DNA of 64,000 nucleotides from Apteryx mantelli (GCF_036417845.1 NC_089981.1:8139501-8203500); one strand, 5' to 3'; positions 38,901-48,940 are shown, numbered from the stretch's first letter. Program-made: numbers and translations. Notes: generated from the sequence alone by a model not told the origin.

Positions 38901-40633
38901 TTCAAAATTTAGCTTCTGAACAGCAGCTAGAAGTGCAGACAAGGAGTCAAAGCAAGATAGTTCTACACTGTATAGATTAATTTTTTCTAGGGAGTCAATC
39001 ACCAGAGCAACTTTCCAGGAAACCTACTGTATCTCTGAATCAAAATGGAACTTCTGACTCCACCCTCAGACATGGGACAGCAGGAATTACTCAGTGGAAC
39101 ATCACAAATTTTGCTCTAACACTCCCTCCTGCCTCTGAAAACAACTAATCAAATCCTAAGTTGTGATTCCGAGAAAAAAAAAAAAAAGAATGGGGGGGGG
39201 CCTGAAAAATGCCTCCAACATTTTGGATGCAACTTGTGCAGACACCTTGGCTGGGATTCTGTCCAAGATTAAGACATCTACATTTAGATGAATTAGATGC
39301 CTAAATTCCACTAGATGTCAGTATAGTCACAGGAGTATTCTAGAAAGCTAATTAGCTGACCATGCATCTACTGTCCGGTGAAGTGAATAAGTACATTTGT
39401 CAGACTGCTGGTTCTAGCCACCAACACAGCTAGCTCAATTGGTTGAGGTTGCCTCAGAGGGTGAAGTACACATCCCACTCAGCTGCTGGAATGTTTCTTC
39501 AGCTTCAAGATGGAGAGCCCGTGAGCAGTAACATCAGTTTCTGATGTCGGAATCATTACTGTAGTTTTGGGTGGTCTCACCTCAAGCTGGCCATGAGGTA
39601 TAGGTACATTTCTACATACAGCTGCCTTAGTTCCTGTTCCTCCTTGCTCTATCCATTAGACTCCAGTTTCTTTACTGGATCATAGAAACGAAACCCTGAG
39701 CCCCCAGCACGCACCCTCCTGCTTCTGTAGCAGGGACTGTCTTTCTCCTCCCTGTTTGCAGAGAAGAGCGGAATCTACTAATAAGTTCTGCTTCGCTGCT
39801 TAGAGCGGGTAGGAGCCAGTAGTCATTGGGCCTACACTCAGCTCTTATGCCTAGATTAAACTCCTTCCCAGAACTGGGGAGGCCCTACATCCTCTTTCAT
39901 AATCTACTCATGTTCTGATCCCTAGGCTCCACTTCCAAACTGTGGTGCTTGAATACAAATTTCTCTAGAGTTTCTCTAGTCACTACCACCCTTTTGAAAT
40001 ATTTAGTGTCAAAGTCAAACTAGAGATGCAACACTTGTTCCCAGACTGTTCTGCTGCATTCCTGTGACTTAACAAGTATTGGTGGGTCTGAACTGCCCTA
40101 CTTCCTTACTTAGGATGAGATGGTTAGAAGTTTAAAGACCGGAGTGGAATGCCAGGTATCTCAAACCTTGTGAAGGAAATGCTTTCTAGCAGTACCTCCG
40201 GGAGATACCATTTGCTTTCCTTGTGTTGTTTGAGGGCTTCATCCAGGGGCCCTCCTGTATGAGCGAGATGGCCGTGGGAGACTGCACACACCACACACAT
40301 GGCTTCCTGGTCCTCCTTGCAGAAGAGATTGATGACCTTATGGTGCCGGCAGCAGAGCTTCTCGTTCTGCATCTTTTCCTTGACAAAAGGCAACTGCCGG
40401 GCTGTCTCCACTATGCTGGCCAGCTGCCGGTTGGGGTACATGACTTGCTGAGCACAAACATGCTGACACATTGGGCAGCTGAAGTCCTTGACCGCTGGCT
40501 CCCAGTAGTGGGTGATGCAGGCTCTACACAAGCTGTGGCCACCAGGAATCATGACAGGGTCCTGCAGGTAGTCAAGAGAGATGGAGCAAGTGTTGTCTAT
40601 GTTAAGGACCTCCAAATGACTGAGGCAAGCCAT
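35954..40633 (-). CDS. TRIM-family gene with degraded RING and truncated SPRY (left copy)
   Basis: Six inferred exons, read downward: 40633-40196, 38612-38517 (96 bp), 38314-38087 (228 bp), 37554-37532 (23 bp), 37064-36949 (116 bp) and 36306-35954. The 96/~231/23/~116 sizes and phases are those of TRIM7/TRIM39-type genes. Frame is kept throughout and would give about 417 residues: RING (16-56), B-box 2 (C94, H97, C105, D108, C113, C116, H122, H125), coiled coil (about 147-255), then PRY and part of SPRY (LDPQTA, SGCHYWEAEVGDKTHWALGV). Family role: E3 ubiquitin ligase or innate immune regulator. Oddities: RING ligands 2 and 3 are Ser19 and Gly31; the expected exon 1 donor reads GA instead of GT (40219-40218), so an in-phase GT 24 bases on is assumed; SPRY stops about 100 residues early. 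Exon 5 differs slightly from the right copy. It may be a pseudogene. Confidence 0.82.
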
Positions 40634-41811
40634 TGGTGGTAGTGCTATGAGATGGGCACAGACTTCGGGAGACAGTTCCTATGTTCTGATAGAGGAATAG
40701 TCACCTGGAGAAAAAAAAAAGAAAAAGAAAAAAAAGAAAACCACACCACAGAGCAAATAGATCACATACATGCATTATGCAGCATGTGGACTCAAGGAAG
40801 CCTAAGAATCAGGCCTCATAGATATTCTCTCCTAGCTTGAGTGAGGAGAGAAGACTAGAGAAAAGACATGGGCTATGTAACCCAGACACCTGGTTCAGCT
40901 TCATTGTCCTGTTCCTCACTGACCAAGGCAAGCAGTAATTTAAGTAACAAGCATTTATTGAATTCCCCAATACCTTGCAGGAGAAGGAGTTCTTTCCCCA
41001 TATCAGAAATGGGGGGGGTTGAAGGCAGGCTGGAAATAGCACGCATGTTAGCAAGCATAGTAGTACTGAATATTTCTGCTCTGTCACCTACATACAGACT
41101 TTTTCCCTTGAACTCAGTACATGGGGACTAGACACACAGAGAAACAGAAATGAGAGGTCCCACTTTCATACATAGCCCCCTGAAGGCAGTCTGGAAGAGG
41201 ACTTATTAAAAGATAGCCCAGGCCTCATGGCATAGACTAAATAGACTAGCTTCCCCCTCTCACTGTTTACACATGGTGCTTACAAGATGAAAAATTCCAA
41301 TGCAGACAAGTTTGTTAACAAGGAAAACATTTTTCATCCGGAGGGTGACAAAACGCTGGGACAGAAGCCTAGAGAGACTGTGATATCTTCATACTTGGAG
41401 ACAGGGAAAAACCAGCTGGATGAGACCCTTAATGTCTTAATCTAATTAGGCCTACTTTGAGCAAAAGACTAAATTAGGAGACCTGCAGAGAACTCATCCA
41501 ACATAAACTAGTCCACAATTTCACAACCCTGTAGATCTCCACTTCAAAAAAGAAAAAGCATACTACAGTTGAAGGAAATCAACAGGAGCAGAACACCCCT
41601 AGACAGACTGAAAAAGAACAAGCCTAACCAAGCAAGACCTCTTGATAAAATTTTAAAAGCTAGAAACACTACGAGTTAGGCATTCAGGGCATCTAAGCTT
41701 TTTGGTCACAACACTACCTTACCAAGGATAACTTCCAAGCTAAAGAATTTGTTAGGCAATACACATCCCAGGTAAACTGCCACAGACCTTTGCTTTCAGC
41801 AACTAGAGAAC
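40634..41811. other. Upstream region of left TRIM gene
   Basis: This 1178-bp stretch is shared with the right arm (48447-49624). On the minus strand a long pyrimidine tract ends in a candidate acceptor AG at about 40706-40705, about 70 bases before the ATG, suggesting a spliced 5' UTR. It also holds a CR1 3' fragment. Beyond 41811 the two TRIM copies have different upstream DNA. Confidence 0.55.
41318..41500 (+). mobile_element. Old CR1 LINE 3' UTR fragment (left arm)
   Basis: Resembles the CR1 3' UTR in order: GAGGGTGACAAAACGCTGGGA, GCCTAGAGAGACTGTG, CTTGGAGACAGGGAAAAACC and AGCTGGATGAGACCCTTAAT. Diverged, and lacking the GATTCTAT tail. The mirror copy is at 48758-48940. Confidence 0.65.
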
Positions 41812-42070
41812 TGTGGAGGATCTTGGGAAACTGCGTAGACAAAGATATTTGCATGAGAAGCGGTAGACTAGGCGTAGCGGAAGATCACGCGGTGTGACGC
41901 ACAGCCTAGGGGTGGAAACGAAATGCAACTGTATGTAAGTTTGAACGCAGCTCACAATAAATGCCATTTTAGCATCTTTCACATTGAGGTCTGTGCTTGT
42001 GGCCCTGCAGTAGAGGAGGCTGCAGTGCTCCCCTGGTGGCGCCACAGGACCGAGCGAGAGCACGGCAACA
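41812..42070 (+). repeat. 5' LTR (259 bp)
   Basis: Begins TGTGG and ends GGCAACA, so TG...CA ends. Contains an octamer-like ATTTGCAT near 41849 and the polyadenylation signal AATAAA at 41956-41961, followed by GCCATTTTAGC, which I take as near the start of R. No strong TATA box. Differs from the 3' LTR at 14 positions plus one single-base indel (about 5%). Confidence 0.96.
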
Positions 42071-42072
42071 AA

Positions 42073-42090
42073 TGGTGACCCCGACGTGAT
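42073..42090 (+). other. Primer binding site, tRNA-Trp type
   Basis: TGGTGACCCCGACGTGAT, two bases after the 5' LTR, is complementary to the 3' end of tRNA-Trp, the primer of the avian leukosis/sarcoma viruses. It is preserved over all 18 bases. Confidence 0.93.
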
Positions 42091-42205
42091 TCGGCAGGAC
42101 CGACACGTCTCGCCGTGAGACCCAGGGGGTGCGGGCCGTCTCCAGAGGGAGAGTGGCGGCTGCGACGGCGAGCAGCGGGCGGTAGCCGAGAGTCGGCCGG
42201 ACGAC

Positions 42206-44230
42206 ATGGAGGCCTTAATAAAGGTAGTTGCGTTACTAGCTAAGGAATGGGGAGCTTCTGTGAAGCCGAAGGATATTACACTATGTGTAGAGCGGCTCCA
42301 GAAAGAAGGAGCCATAAATAGGCCGGGGGACTGCTTGCAGCCGGAATTCTGGCCGCAGTGCACTACGGTGCTGGCGGAGCGAACTATGTCCACAAACTCG
42401 GCCAAAGATCTCAAGACGTGGGGAATTACACTCCGTTTTCTGAAGCGGTCGTGGGAAGAAATGGAGACTTGGAAGGCCACCCGCGACGCGTTGTTTCATC
42501 AGGAGGAGGCTGAGACGGAAACGGAGGAGAAGTCTAGCGATGGGGAGGCGAAAGAGCCGGGGGAGAGCAGGGGCGGGGAGGCCCCAGCGAAAGAACGGGA
42601 GAGCGGGGGCGGGGAGGTCCCAGTGATCTTACCGGTGGAATCCCAGGAACTGCCCCTGGTGTACCCCTGGCAAGATCTCGCACAAGCCGGAGAGGGCTGG
42701 GGGGTCGACGGGACCGACCCCGAGGATTGCGTGCCTGGCGCAGTTCTGAGGAAGGTGCTTAGTGAGGAAGATAAGATCCTGCTGCCGCGGGCCCCGGTAG
42801 AGGAGGGTGCTGTAGGCGGGGAGAGTCAGGCAGTGCAGTGAAGGAGGAAGGGTAACGGCCAATCGGAGCAGAGAGACCAGAGTACGACCTTGAAAGGAGG
42901 GAGGAAAGTCCGAGTGAGATCGCCCATTAAGGAGGAGAGCAGAGAAGATAGTGACGAGGAAGGCGGGGGCTTGCGGGAAGTTACGTGCAGGCTGTGGGGG
43001 TGTGTATTAGGAGAAACGCCTCCGAAAAGGAGGCCGAAGGACGGAGAGGAAGTAACAACATCCCCGGTCGACACTCTGTTGCGTGCATTAGAGGAAATAA
43101 GGCGGGAGGTCGAGAAACAGAAGGACCTGCTCAGCGGAGCTAAAAGGGAAGCAGCCCCTGCCAAGTCCATACCACTCACTGACTGGCGGCTAATAGCCGA
43201 TTCGTGTGCCCTTCAGGGGCTACGGTTCGAGCAAGCGCCGCAAGTCTGCCCCGTAAGAGCAGTACCGGGGGGAGGAGTCCAGTGGATGGCGCTCAAGCCC
43301 AAGATAGTACAGGGGCTGATGACCTCGGTGAAAGAGAACGGGCTGAAACATCAGCAAACTCAGATGCTGTTGGATAGTGTGCATGCCCAGGCGTGCACGC
43401 CTTACGACCTACGGCAGCTGGCGAGGGCGATACTGTCGCCCACGCATTGGATACTGTGGAAGGAGGCATGGCAAGGCCGTTGTGCCGCCCTTGCTGCAGC
43501 TGCCACCGGGAACCCGAACCACCACCTAGCAGGTACCACACTGGATCGCTTGGTGGGGCGGGGTGCAAACCTTGCATCCCCGAACCAGCAAGCGGCAACT
43601 CTCAGAGGCCAGGAGGTCATGGCCACAACAGAGGCTTCGCGGGCCGCCTATGAAGAACTCAGGAAGCTAGTAAAGGTAGAGCCACCCTGGACAAAGATAA
43701 AACAGACACACGCAGAGAGCTTCACTGAATTCTGTGACAGGCTCCAACGGGCCATTGCAGAGTCAGACTTGCCCCCTGAGGCCCAGAGTGCGGTCATGAT
43801 GGAGTGCCTCTGGCAACAGAGTAACGCCATGACGCAGGACATCCTGAAAACGATCCCTAAAGGAACACCACTTTCAGTTGTCATCCGCACGGTACTGGAA
43901 AAAACAGAATCAGGGAACAGCAGCAGCGCAGGCCCTTATCACGGCGGTGGCCCAAATGAGAAAGGGACCACAGCGATGCTTCTCTTGTGGCAGATGAGGG
44001 CATATTAGCGCACACTGTCAGCGGCTAGGCCGACCGATCTCGTGACAAGGCTGGGGGTCATGCTGGGCTTGTGGGCAGTACGGGCATGTAGCCCGAGAGT
44101 GTCCCAAAAATCAACAGCGGAAACTGCCGGGAAATGGGGGGCAGGGGGGACATCGCAAAGGGGTGTCCCTCCCGAAGATCTTGGCCCCGCGCAGGAGTGT
44201 GACCGGAGTTGGCCCGACAGTGGCAGAGGT
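42206..44230 (+). pseudogene. gag: Retroviral gag remnant (matrix, capsid, nucleocapsid)
   Basis: The frame opens at the ATG at 42206 with an alpharetrovirus-like matrix N terminus. It is interrupted by an in-frame TGA at 42839-42841, then continues in the same frame through an acidic, glutamate-rich linker into capsid. A major-homology-region-like motif (Q, E, F and RL spaced as in the consensus) is at about 43703-43756. Two CCHC zinc knuckles of the nucleocapsid follow at about 43977 and 44061, but in a different frame from capsid, and the first holds an in-frame TGA. A frameshift near 43910 and another after the knuckles must therefore have occurred. Gag forms the virion shell and packages RNA. 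This copy cannot make a full protein. Confidence 0.92.
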
Positions 44231-44614
44231 TCAAGAGGAAGACATCCCAACGTGGCTCTGGCAGTAAAATTAGGTGATCGCCCAGTGGTGCAGGCAGCGC
44301 TGAGCTTGGGAGGATGCAGTGACGAGGGGAGGAGGATAATAACCATGCTGGCGGATTCCGGAGCGGACGTGACATGCATAGTGCATGCCCAGTGGCCTGA
44401 GAGCTGGCCCTTGATAGATGCTGGTTACATAGCCGGAGTTGGAGGAATGGCTAGTACGTACAGGAGTGTGATGCCAGTGGAGATCCGCGTGCAGGACGAC
44501 GACGGCAACGAGCTGATAGCTCGGGTCCGGCCGTACGTCACGCACATCCCTGACTCGCTGTTAGGCCGAGATGCCATGGCGCAAATGAGGCTCAAGCTCA
44601 CAAATTTAGTATGA
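44231..44614 (+). CDS. pro: Retroviral aspartic protease domain, open frame
   Basis: Continues in the capsid frame. It carries the catalytic signature ADSGAD (Asp codon at 44354-44356) and the C-terminal LLGRDAM motif of retropepsins. The DSG form, rather than DTG, is seen in alpharetroviruses. The domain itself has no stop. It would cleave Gag and Gag-Pol, but it is separated from the gag start by upstream stops and frameshifts, so expression as a normal polyprotein is not possible. It ends at the TGA 44612-44614, just past the slippery site. Confidence 0.88.
   Translation, partial: SRGRHPNVALAVKLGDRPVVQAALSLGGCSDEGRRIITMLADSGADVTCIVHAQWPESWPLIDAGYIAGVGGMASTYRSVMPVEIRVQDDDGNELIARVRPYVTHIPDSLLGRDAMAQMRLKLTNLV
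44602..44608 (+). promoter_or_regulatory. Ribosomal -1 frameshift slippery site A AAT TTA
   Basis: The heptamer is in the correct register (A, then AAT, TTA in the protease frame), with the stop codon two codons later. Slipping back by one enters exactly the frame in which reverse transcriptase similarity begins. The same heptamer serves the gag-pol junction of Rous sarcoma virus. The GC-rich sequence that follows (GAGGGCCACTGCTGGAGG) could form the stimulatory structure, but I did not fold it. Confidence 0.85.
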
Positions 44615-44885
44615 GGGCCACTGCTGGAGGTGGCGTGAAGATCACCTGGAAGACAGAAGAACCTGTGTGGATAGAGCAGTGGCCCCTTACGGAAGAAAAA
44701 TTGAAAGCCGCCAGAGAAATAGTAGACCATGAGCTACAAGCAGGACACTTATAAGAGAGCTATAGCCCCTGGAACACTTCCATATTCGTAATTAAGAAGA
44801 AGGCGTCTGGGAAGTTTCGACTTCTTTACGATCTCAGATCCATTAATAGCCAAATGATGGGCATGGGGTCATTCCAGCCCAGACG
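44611..44885 (+). pseudogene. pol: pol remnant: N-terminal reverse transcriptase
   Basis: Reads from the -1 frame and shows the RT N terminus (WPLTEEKL, then [14 protein letters not shown], the region before the first catalytic aspartate). A TAA interrupts it at 44752-44754. The rest of RT, including the YMDD-type active site, and RNase H are missing. The join to integrase sequence lies at about 44876-44893. Confidence 0.88.
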
Positions 44886-44889
44886 GCCC

Positions 44890-45428
44890 GAGCGGCACAG
44901 AGCCACTGGAACCTAGCCATTGCGTGGCTAGGGGTGCCAGCGAAGATAAAGACGGACAACGGACCCTGCTTTGTCTCTCAGAGCACAGCCGAATGGGCGC
45001 AGCTATGGGGAATTACTCTACTCAGAGGCCTGCCCTATAACTCCACAGGCCAGGCAATCGTAGAACGGGCCAACCAAACACTGAAAAGGAAAATAAAATC
45101 CCTAGCTGAGGCGGAAGGCTGTGGGGGAGGCATCCCTCCTGAGAAACAGGCGATGCTACTGCATCGGGCGCTCTATGTGCTGAACCATCACAGCAGAGGG
45201 GATTGCCCCATGGAGCCAGTGAGGAGACATTGGGGGCACCTACCGCCCTCGACGGGTCCAGGTGTGAAGGTCCGCTTCCCAGGGGAAGGGGAGTGGGAGA
45301 CAGGATGGGAGCTGATATCACAGGGAAGAGGGTATGCTGCGGTAAAACGGGAGGAGCAGATAAGATGGGTTCCGATGAAATGCATAAGACCTGACTTAAA
45401 TGCGCGTACGGAAGGGTCTGGGGTGTAA
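44890..45428 (+). pseudogene. pol: pol remnant: C-terminal integrase
   Basis: In a frame different from the RT remnant, it encodes the integrase core from just before KTDNGP (second catalytic Asp) through GQAIVERANQTLK (catalytic Glu) and the C-terminal DNA-binding region, to a stop at 45426-45428. The zinc-binding N terminus and the first catalytic Asp are deleted. The remaining 160 or so codons have no stop, which suggests the big deletion is the main lesion. Confidence 0.9.
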
Positions 45429-45489
45429 CTAATCATTCTTGGTGAGATTCCATCCTGAACAGGGTGACGCCAGACGGGGATGCTGCTGC

Positions 45490-45782
45490 ATGGTTGCATT
45501 GATGTTTATCGCCGGCTTCTTGATTCCGGGGACCGCAGAGTCATACTGGAGGAGATGAGCACAGGCGCACAGAGCAGCGCACTACTGCATCCCGTTCAAC
45601 CCCGAGGCGGGGCCGACAGAGACCTTCCTGACGGGGAAGAAGTCAACACAGGGGCGTGGATCTTGTCACGATTTGATTAGAAATGGCTTATAACACTAGG
45701 CTTGGTAGTACTCACAGTAGTGATAGCGATATGCTGCGGCTTGCTAATTTTGAATTATTGCTTACGGCATGTACGGCCTTAA
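45490..45782 (+). pseudogene. env: env remnant: leader-like start and membrane anchor
   Basis: A Met at 45490 opens a hydrophobic signal-peptide-like stretch, with a TGA soon after (about 45556). Near 45681-45782 a long hydrophobic helix (LITLGLVVLTVVIAICCG) with a short basic tail and stop is typical of the transmembrane anchor of a retroviral Env. Nearly all of the surface and ectodomain sequence between them is deleted. Assignment rests on position between integrase and the 3' LTR and on hydrophobicity. Confidence 0.65.
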
Positions 45783-45840
45783 CTGCTTGATAGACATGAG
45801 CGTAGAGTATATCAATTGATGGTACAGAAAAAGAGGTTCT

Positions 45841-45855
45841 AGAAAGGGGGGGAGA
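45841..45855 (+). other. Polypurine tract
   Basis: AGAAAGGGGGGGAGA directly precedes the 3' LTR, the expected place for the plus-strand primer. Confidence 0.9.
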
Positions 45856-46113
45856 TGTGGTGGATCTTGGGAGACTGCATAGACAAGATATTTGCATGAG
45901 AAGCGGTAGACTAGGCGTAGCGGAAGATCACGCGGTGTGACGCGCAGCCTAGGGGTGGAAACGAAGTGCAACAGTATGTAAGCTTGTACGCAGCTCACAA
46001 TAAACGCCATTTTAGCATCTCTCACGTTGAGGTCTGTGCTTGTGGCCCTGCAGTAGAGTAGGCTGCAGTGCTCCCCTGGTGGCGCCATAGGACCGAGCTA
46101 GAGCACGGCAACA
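45856..46113 (+). repeat. 3' LTR (258 bp)
   Basis: Same TGTGG...GGCAACA ends and AATAAA as the 5' LTR, with 14 substitutions and one indel between them. Followed by CTGTAG, which belongs to the duplicated segment also found at 17497. Confidence 0.96.
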
Positions 46114-47757
46114 CTGTAGCTCTTGCTATTACAGAAAAGTTTTTAATATTTAATATTTATTTTTAATATTTAATATTACTACTGTTTTCAGGGTCTGAGG
46201 GCACTAATAGGCCTTAATGGGCCTGATCATCCTCGCCTGAGGCAGCCACTTGCACCTCCTGCCCATGGGCCCAGGAGCCCCATTTAAGCTCAACCCTGGG
46301 CCTTCAGTTTCTGTCTGAGCTACCCTAGAGGAGCACTGATCTCCAGCTCAGCTCAGCTCAGCTCAGCGTGCAGACTCCATTGCTCTGGATCCTGCCCTGT
46401 GGACTGACTTCCCAGCTTGACCCTGGACCTATCTTGTCACTTTGGGCCTGCCCAGTAGGCACTGGACTCTCTCTGTCCCTGGTTACCCTCACCAGGCCTG
46501 ATCCTGACTCTGACCCGCAGGCTGACTTCTCAGCTTGACCTCATACCTGCTTCATCACCAGGAACTCTCCTGGTCATCTGGACTCTTGGTTGAACTCAGC
46601 TACCATCTCCAGGTCTTCTCTGCCCACCTGGCTCAGGGCCAGAGGGACAGGCCCTGGCTGCAGCCTCCTGAGCTTATCATTCTACACATCCTGAACAGGG
46701 AAAAGGAAGGAAAAATGGGCACTTCTATGGCGTAACTCATCTCATCATGTAGCAGATGTCTAAGATACTTAGATGAACCATTCTGTAAAAACACCTGTTA
46801 CTTTTTTTTCCTCCCGCTCCCTATTGAGAAGAAACTAAGATGGAAGACAGAAACGAAGGCATGCTTAAAGGTATATCTCTAGGTGAGATGAATTCCATAA
46901 GCAGCCATATGCACGTAGAGCTACTCCAGATTTATTACAAATAAACCAACTATTCCTTCAGTGCCATATTTATAACTGTGATACTAATATTTTTTTGTAT
47001 TCAGAAAAGGATATTAAAGTCCACTGGTTGGATTCCAACTGTTTCCAGTCAACTTGATGGCATTCTACTAGACAAATGTCTGACAGAAAACACTCTTTGA
47101 TTAATTCTGCTCATTCCTGCACCAAACCAAGCTCCATTCACACTCATAACAAACTGACTGTCTGACTAGCAGGTAAATGGATGTATGAATTCCTGAGCTG
47201 ACTTTTGAAGGTGTGCAGGATATACAAAGTTACCTGTGAAGACAGAAATGGATGGTCACCATCTCTGGGGAAAATAAGGTTTCAAATGCATTTGTCTGCA
47301 TGGAATTACAATGATATTCCAGAGTAGATGTCAGCTGCACTTAAACTCCAGGACTATGAAAAGAGTTAAATTCATATCCATTTTCACTTATCATGTCTTT
47401 ATTAAACCAAAGGTAAGTAACTGCAATTTGTCTGCACAGAAGAATACATCACTACAATCTGCTGCTGCCGTATCAATTCTATCAATAAATTGGACATAGA
47501 AGCCACAAAGAACACGTGTGAAAATGAGGCTATTCTAGGATTCCTAGACTGTAACCTTCTAGTTCCACATTGTCCTGAAATGATGTTTTGCTAAATTTCA
47601 GTCTACTTTTAAATAGAAACAGACTTTATCTCTGTTATTTCAGTTTTGTATAACAGAGATGGTCTCTTTCCAAAATGTTGAGAAGATTTGGATTTATTCC
47701 ACTCTTGGTAATACCCAGCACTCTGAAAAAGAAGGAGATCTGAACAGGCTTTTATCT
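46114..47757 (+). repeat. Segmental duplication, copy B
   Basis: Direct-orientation partner of 17497-17534 plus 19043-20614. The junction between the two parts (about 46142-46178) is an AT-rich TTTAATATT repeat that replaces about 1.5 kb containing an OR pseudogene in copy A. The 5' end of the copy coincides exactly with the 3' edge of the provirus. The 3' end is at TTTATCT (47757). Confidence 0.9.
46180..46700 (+). repeat. Unidentified GC-rich element with GCTCA pentamers, copy B
   Basis: Second copy of the element at 19043-19560, including the CATTTAAGC and the GCTCA run at about 46343-46366. Differences include an extra short segment near 46488. Confidence 0.35.
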
Positions 47758-48446
47758 ATCTGGGCAGGTGGCTCTCCATGACCCGAGGTTACACTAATAG
47801 GATAAAAACACGAGAAACTGCTGGACATTACAGAGAGTGAAAGAGGCTTGTCAGGAACTCCCCAAGGGTGAAGGATATTGAAAGACAGTGAAATAGGATT
47901 GCTGTCTTAGCAAAGTTGCTCAGGAAGGCTACAGTTACCAACATAATCATATAAATAGCAAATACAGGTGTGAAACGAGCAAAACAGGAGTCAAAAGGGA
48001 AAGCATAGTTGGGAGGGGAAGAGAGGAGAGAGAAATATAAGCTAATGACATTAGGGCTGCTTGTGGGTACCTGTTGATTAGTCCTGAATCTGATCAACAC
48101 AGCCTGGAACAGGACAATAAACTTGTATTTCTGACCATACCACAGGTGTCAAAGTTGCTTCTGCAGTCAAGGAAACCTGCACTGTTTCTCCTAACATCAA
48201 TGAAGGGGTCACCCCGGAGGGCGCAGAGGATTTCTGCAACATCTCAGGGAATATACATCCAACGTAGAGGGAAAGGAGAGAGATTCCATGACTAATCCCT
48301 AAACCCACAAATTAATATGCTTCATATTCATACTCATAGGGTGAGGTAGGAAAGGGCATGTGGGTGGCAATCACAGCTGCTGCTCCTATATAAATGCCAT
48401 TGTTAGCCACATCTGTTTTTTTCTGTAAAGCAGAAGAGTGGGAATT
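47758..48446. other. Unique spacer sequence upstream of right TRIM gene
   Basis: About 690 bp with no match elsewhere in the window. It is the natural continuation of the right arm past the provirus empty site, so it probably represents the original upstream flank of the TRIM gene, lost from the left copy. It contains an AATAAA at about 48116 and a TATA-like CCTATATAAATG at about 48386. No gene recognised. Confidence 0.6.
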
Positions 48447-48757
48447 GTTCTCTAGTTGCTGAAAGCAAAGGTCTGTGGCAGTCCACCTGGGATGTGTATT
48501 GCCTAACAAATTCTTTAGCTTGGAAGTTATCCTTGGCAAGGTAGTGTTGTGACCAAAAAGCTTAGATGCCCTGAATGCCTAACTCGTAGTGCTTCTAGCT
48601 TTTAAAATTTTATCAAGAGGTCTTACTTGGTTAGACTTGTTCTTTTTCAGTCTGTCTAGGGGTGTCCTGCTCCTGTTGATTTCCTTCAACTGTAGTATGC
48701 TTTTTCTTTTTTGAAGTGGAGATCTACAGGGTTGTGAAATTGTGGACTAGTTTATGT

Positions 48758-48940
48758 TGGATGAGTTCTCTGCAGGTCTCCTAATTTAGTCTTTTGCTCA
48801 AAGTAGGCCTAATTAGATTAAGACATTAAGGGTCTCATCCAGCTGGTTTTTCCCTGTCTCCAAGTATGAAGATATCACAGTCTCTCTAGGCTTCTGTCCC
48901 AGCGTTTTGTCACCCTCCGGATGAAAAATGTTTTCCTTGT
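48758..48940 (-). mobile_element. Old CR1 LINE 3' UTR fragment (right arm)
   Basis: Mirror of the fragment at 41318-41500, with the same diverged CR1 3' UTR motifs in reverse complement. Confidence 0.65.

Larger units (their letters stand above)
26265..41811 (+). repeat. Left arm of a giant inverted repeat (palindrome)
   Basis: This segment reappears as its reverse complement at 48447-64000. Paired positions add up to a nearly constant value (90258 from the inner end to about 52946, about 90271 further out), so the arms are collinear with very few indels. Exon 1 of the TRIM gene gives identical translations on both strands in the two arms, and other long frames differ by zero or one residue, indicating roughly 98-99% identity or better. 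The inner end is exact: similarity stops at GAGAAC (41806-41811), directly before the proviral LTR. The outer end is not reached, because the partner position of 26265 is the last base of the window. Confidence 0.97.
41812..46113 (+). mobile_element. Internally deleted endogenous retrovirus, alpharetrovirus-like
   Basis: LTR, primer binding site, gag, pro, remnants of pol and env, polypurine tract and LTR occur in normal order over 4.3 kb, against roughly 7-8 kb for a full alpharetrovirus. The tRNA-Trp-type primer site, gag-pro in one frame followed by a -1 shift into pol at A AAT TTA, and the LTR with AATAAA then GCCATTTT all suit the avian alpharetrovirus group or a close relative. It is defective: a stop codon and frameshifts in gag, most of RT plus RNase H and the integrase N terminus lost, and most of env lost. 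The flanks GAGAAC (left) and CTGTAG (right) do not match, so no target-site duplication exists. This points to a recombinant of two insertions. Confidence 0.95.

Noticed and set aside
40223..40642. 139-residue frame antisense to TRIM exon 1
   Set aside because: Shadow of the RING/B-box exon, which has clear TRIM motifs on the other strand.
42840..44008. gag capsid frame as an independent gene
   Set aside because: It is in the same frame as the matrix part, separated only by one stop codon, so it is one broken gag.
47758..48446. Possible solo LTR (AATAAA, TATA-like site)
   Set aside because: No convincing TG...CA ends or target-site duplication; kept only as unique spacer sequence.
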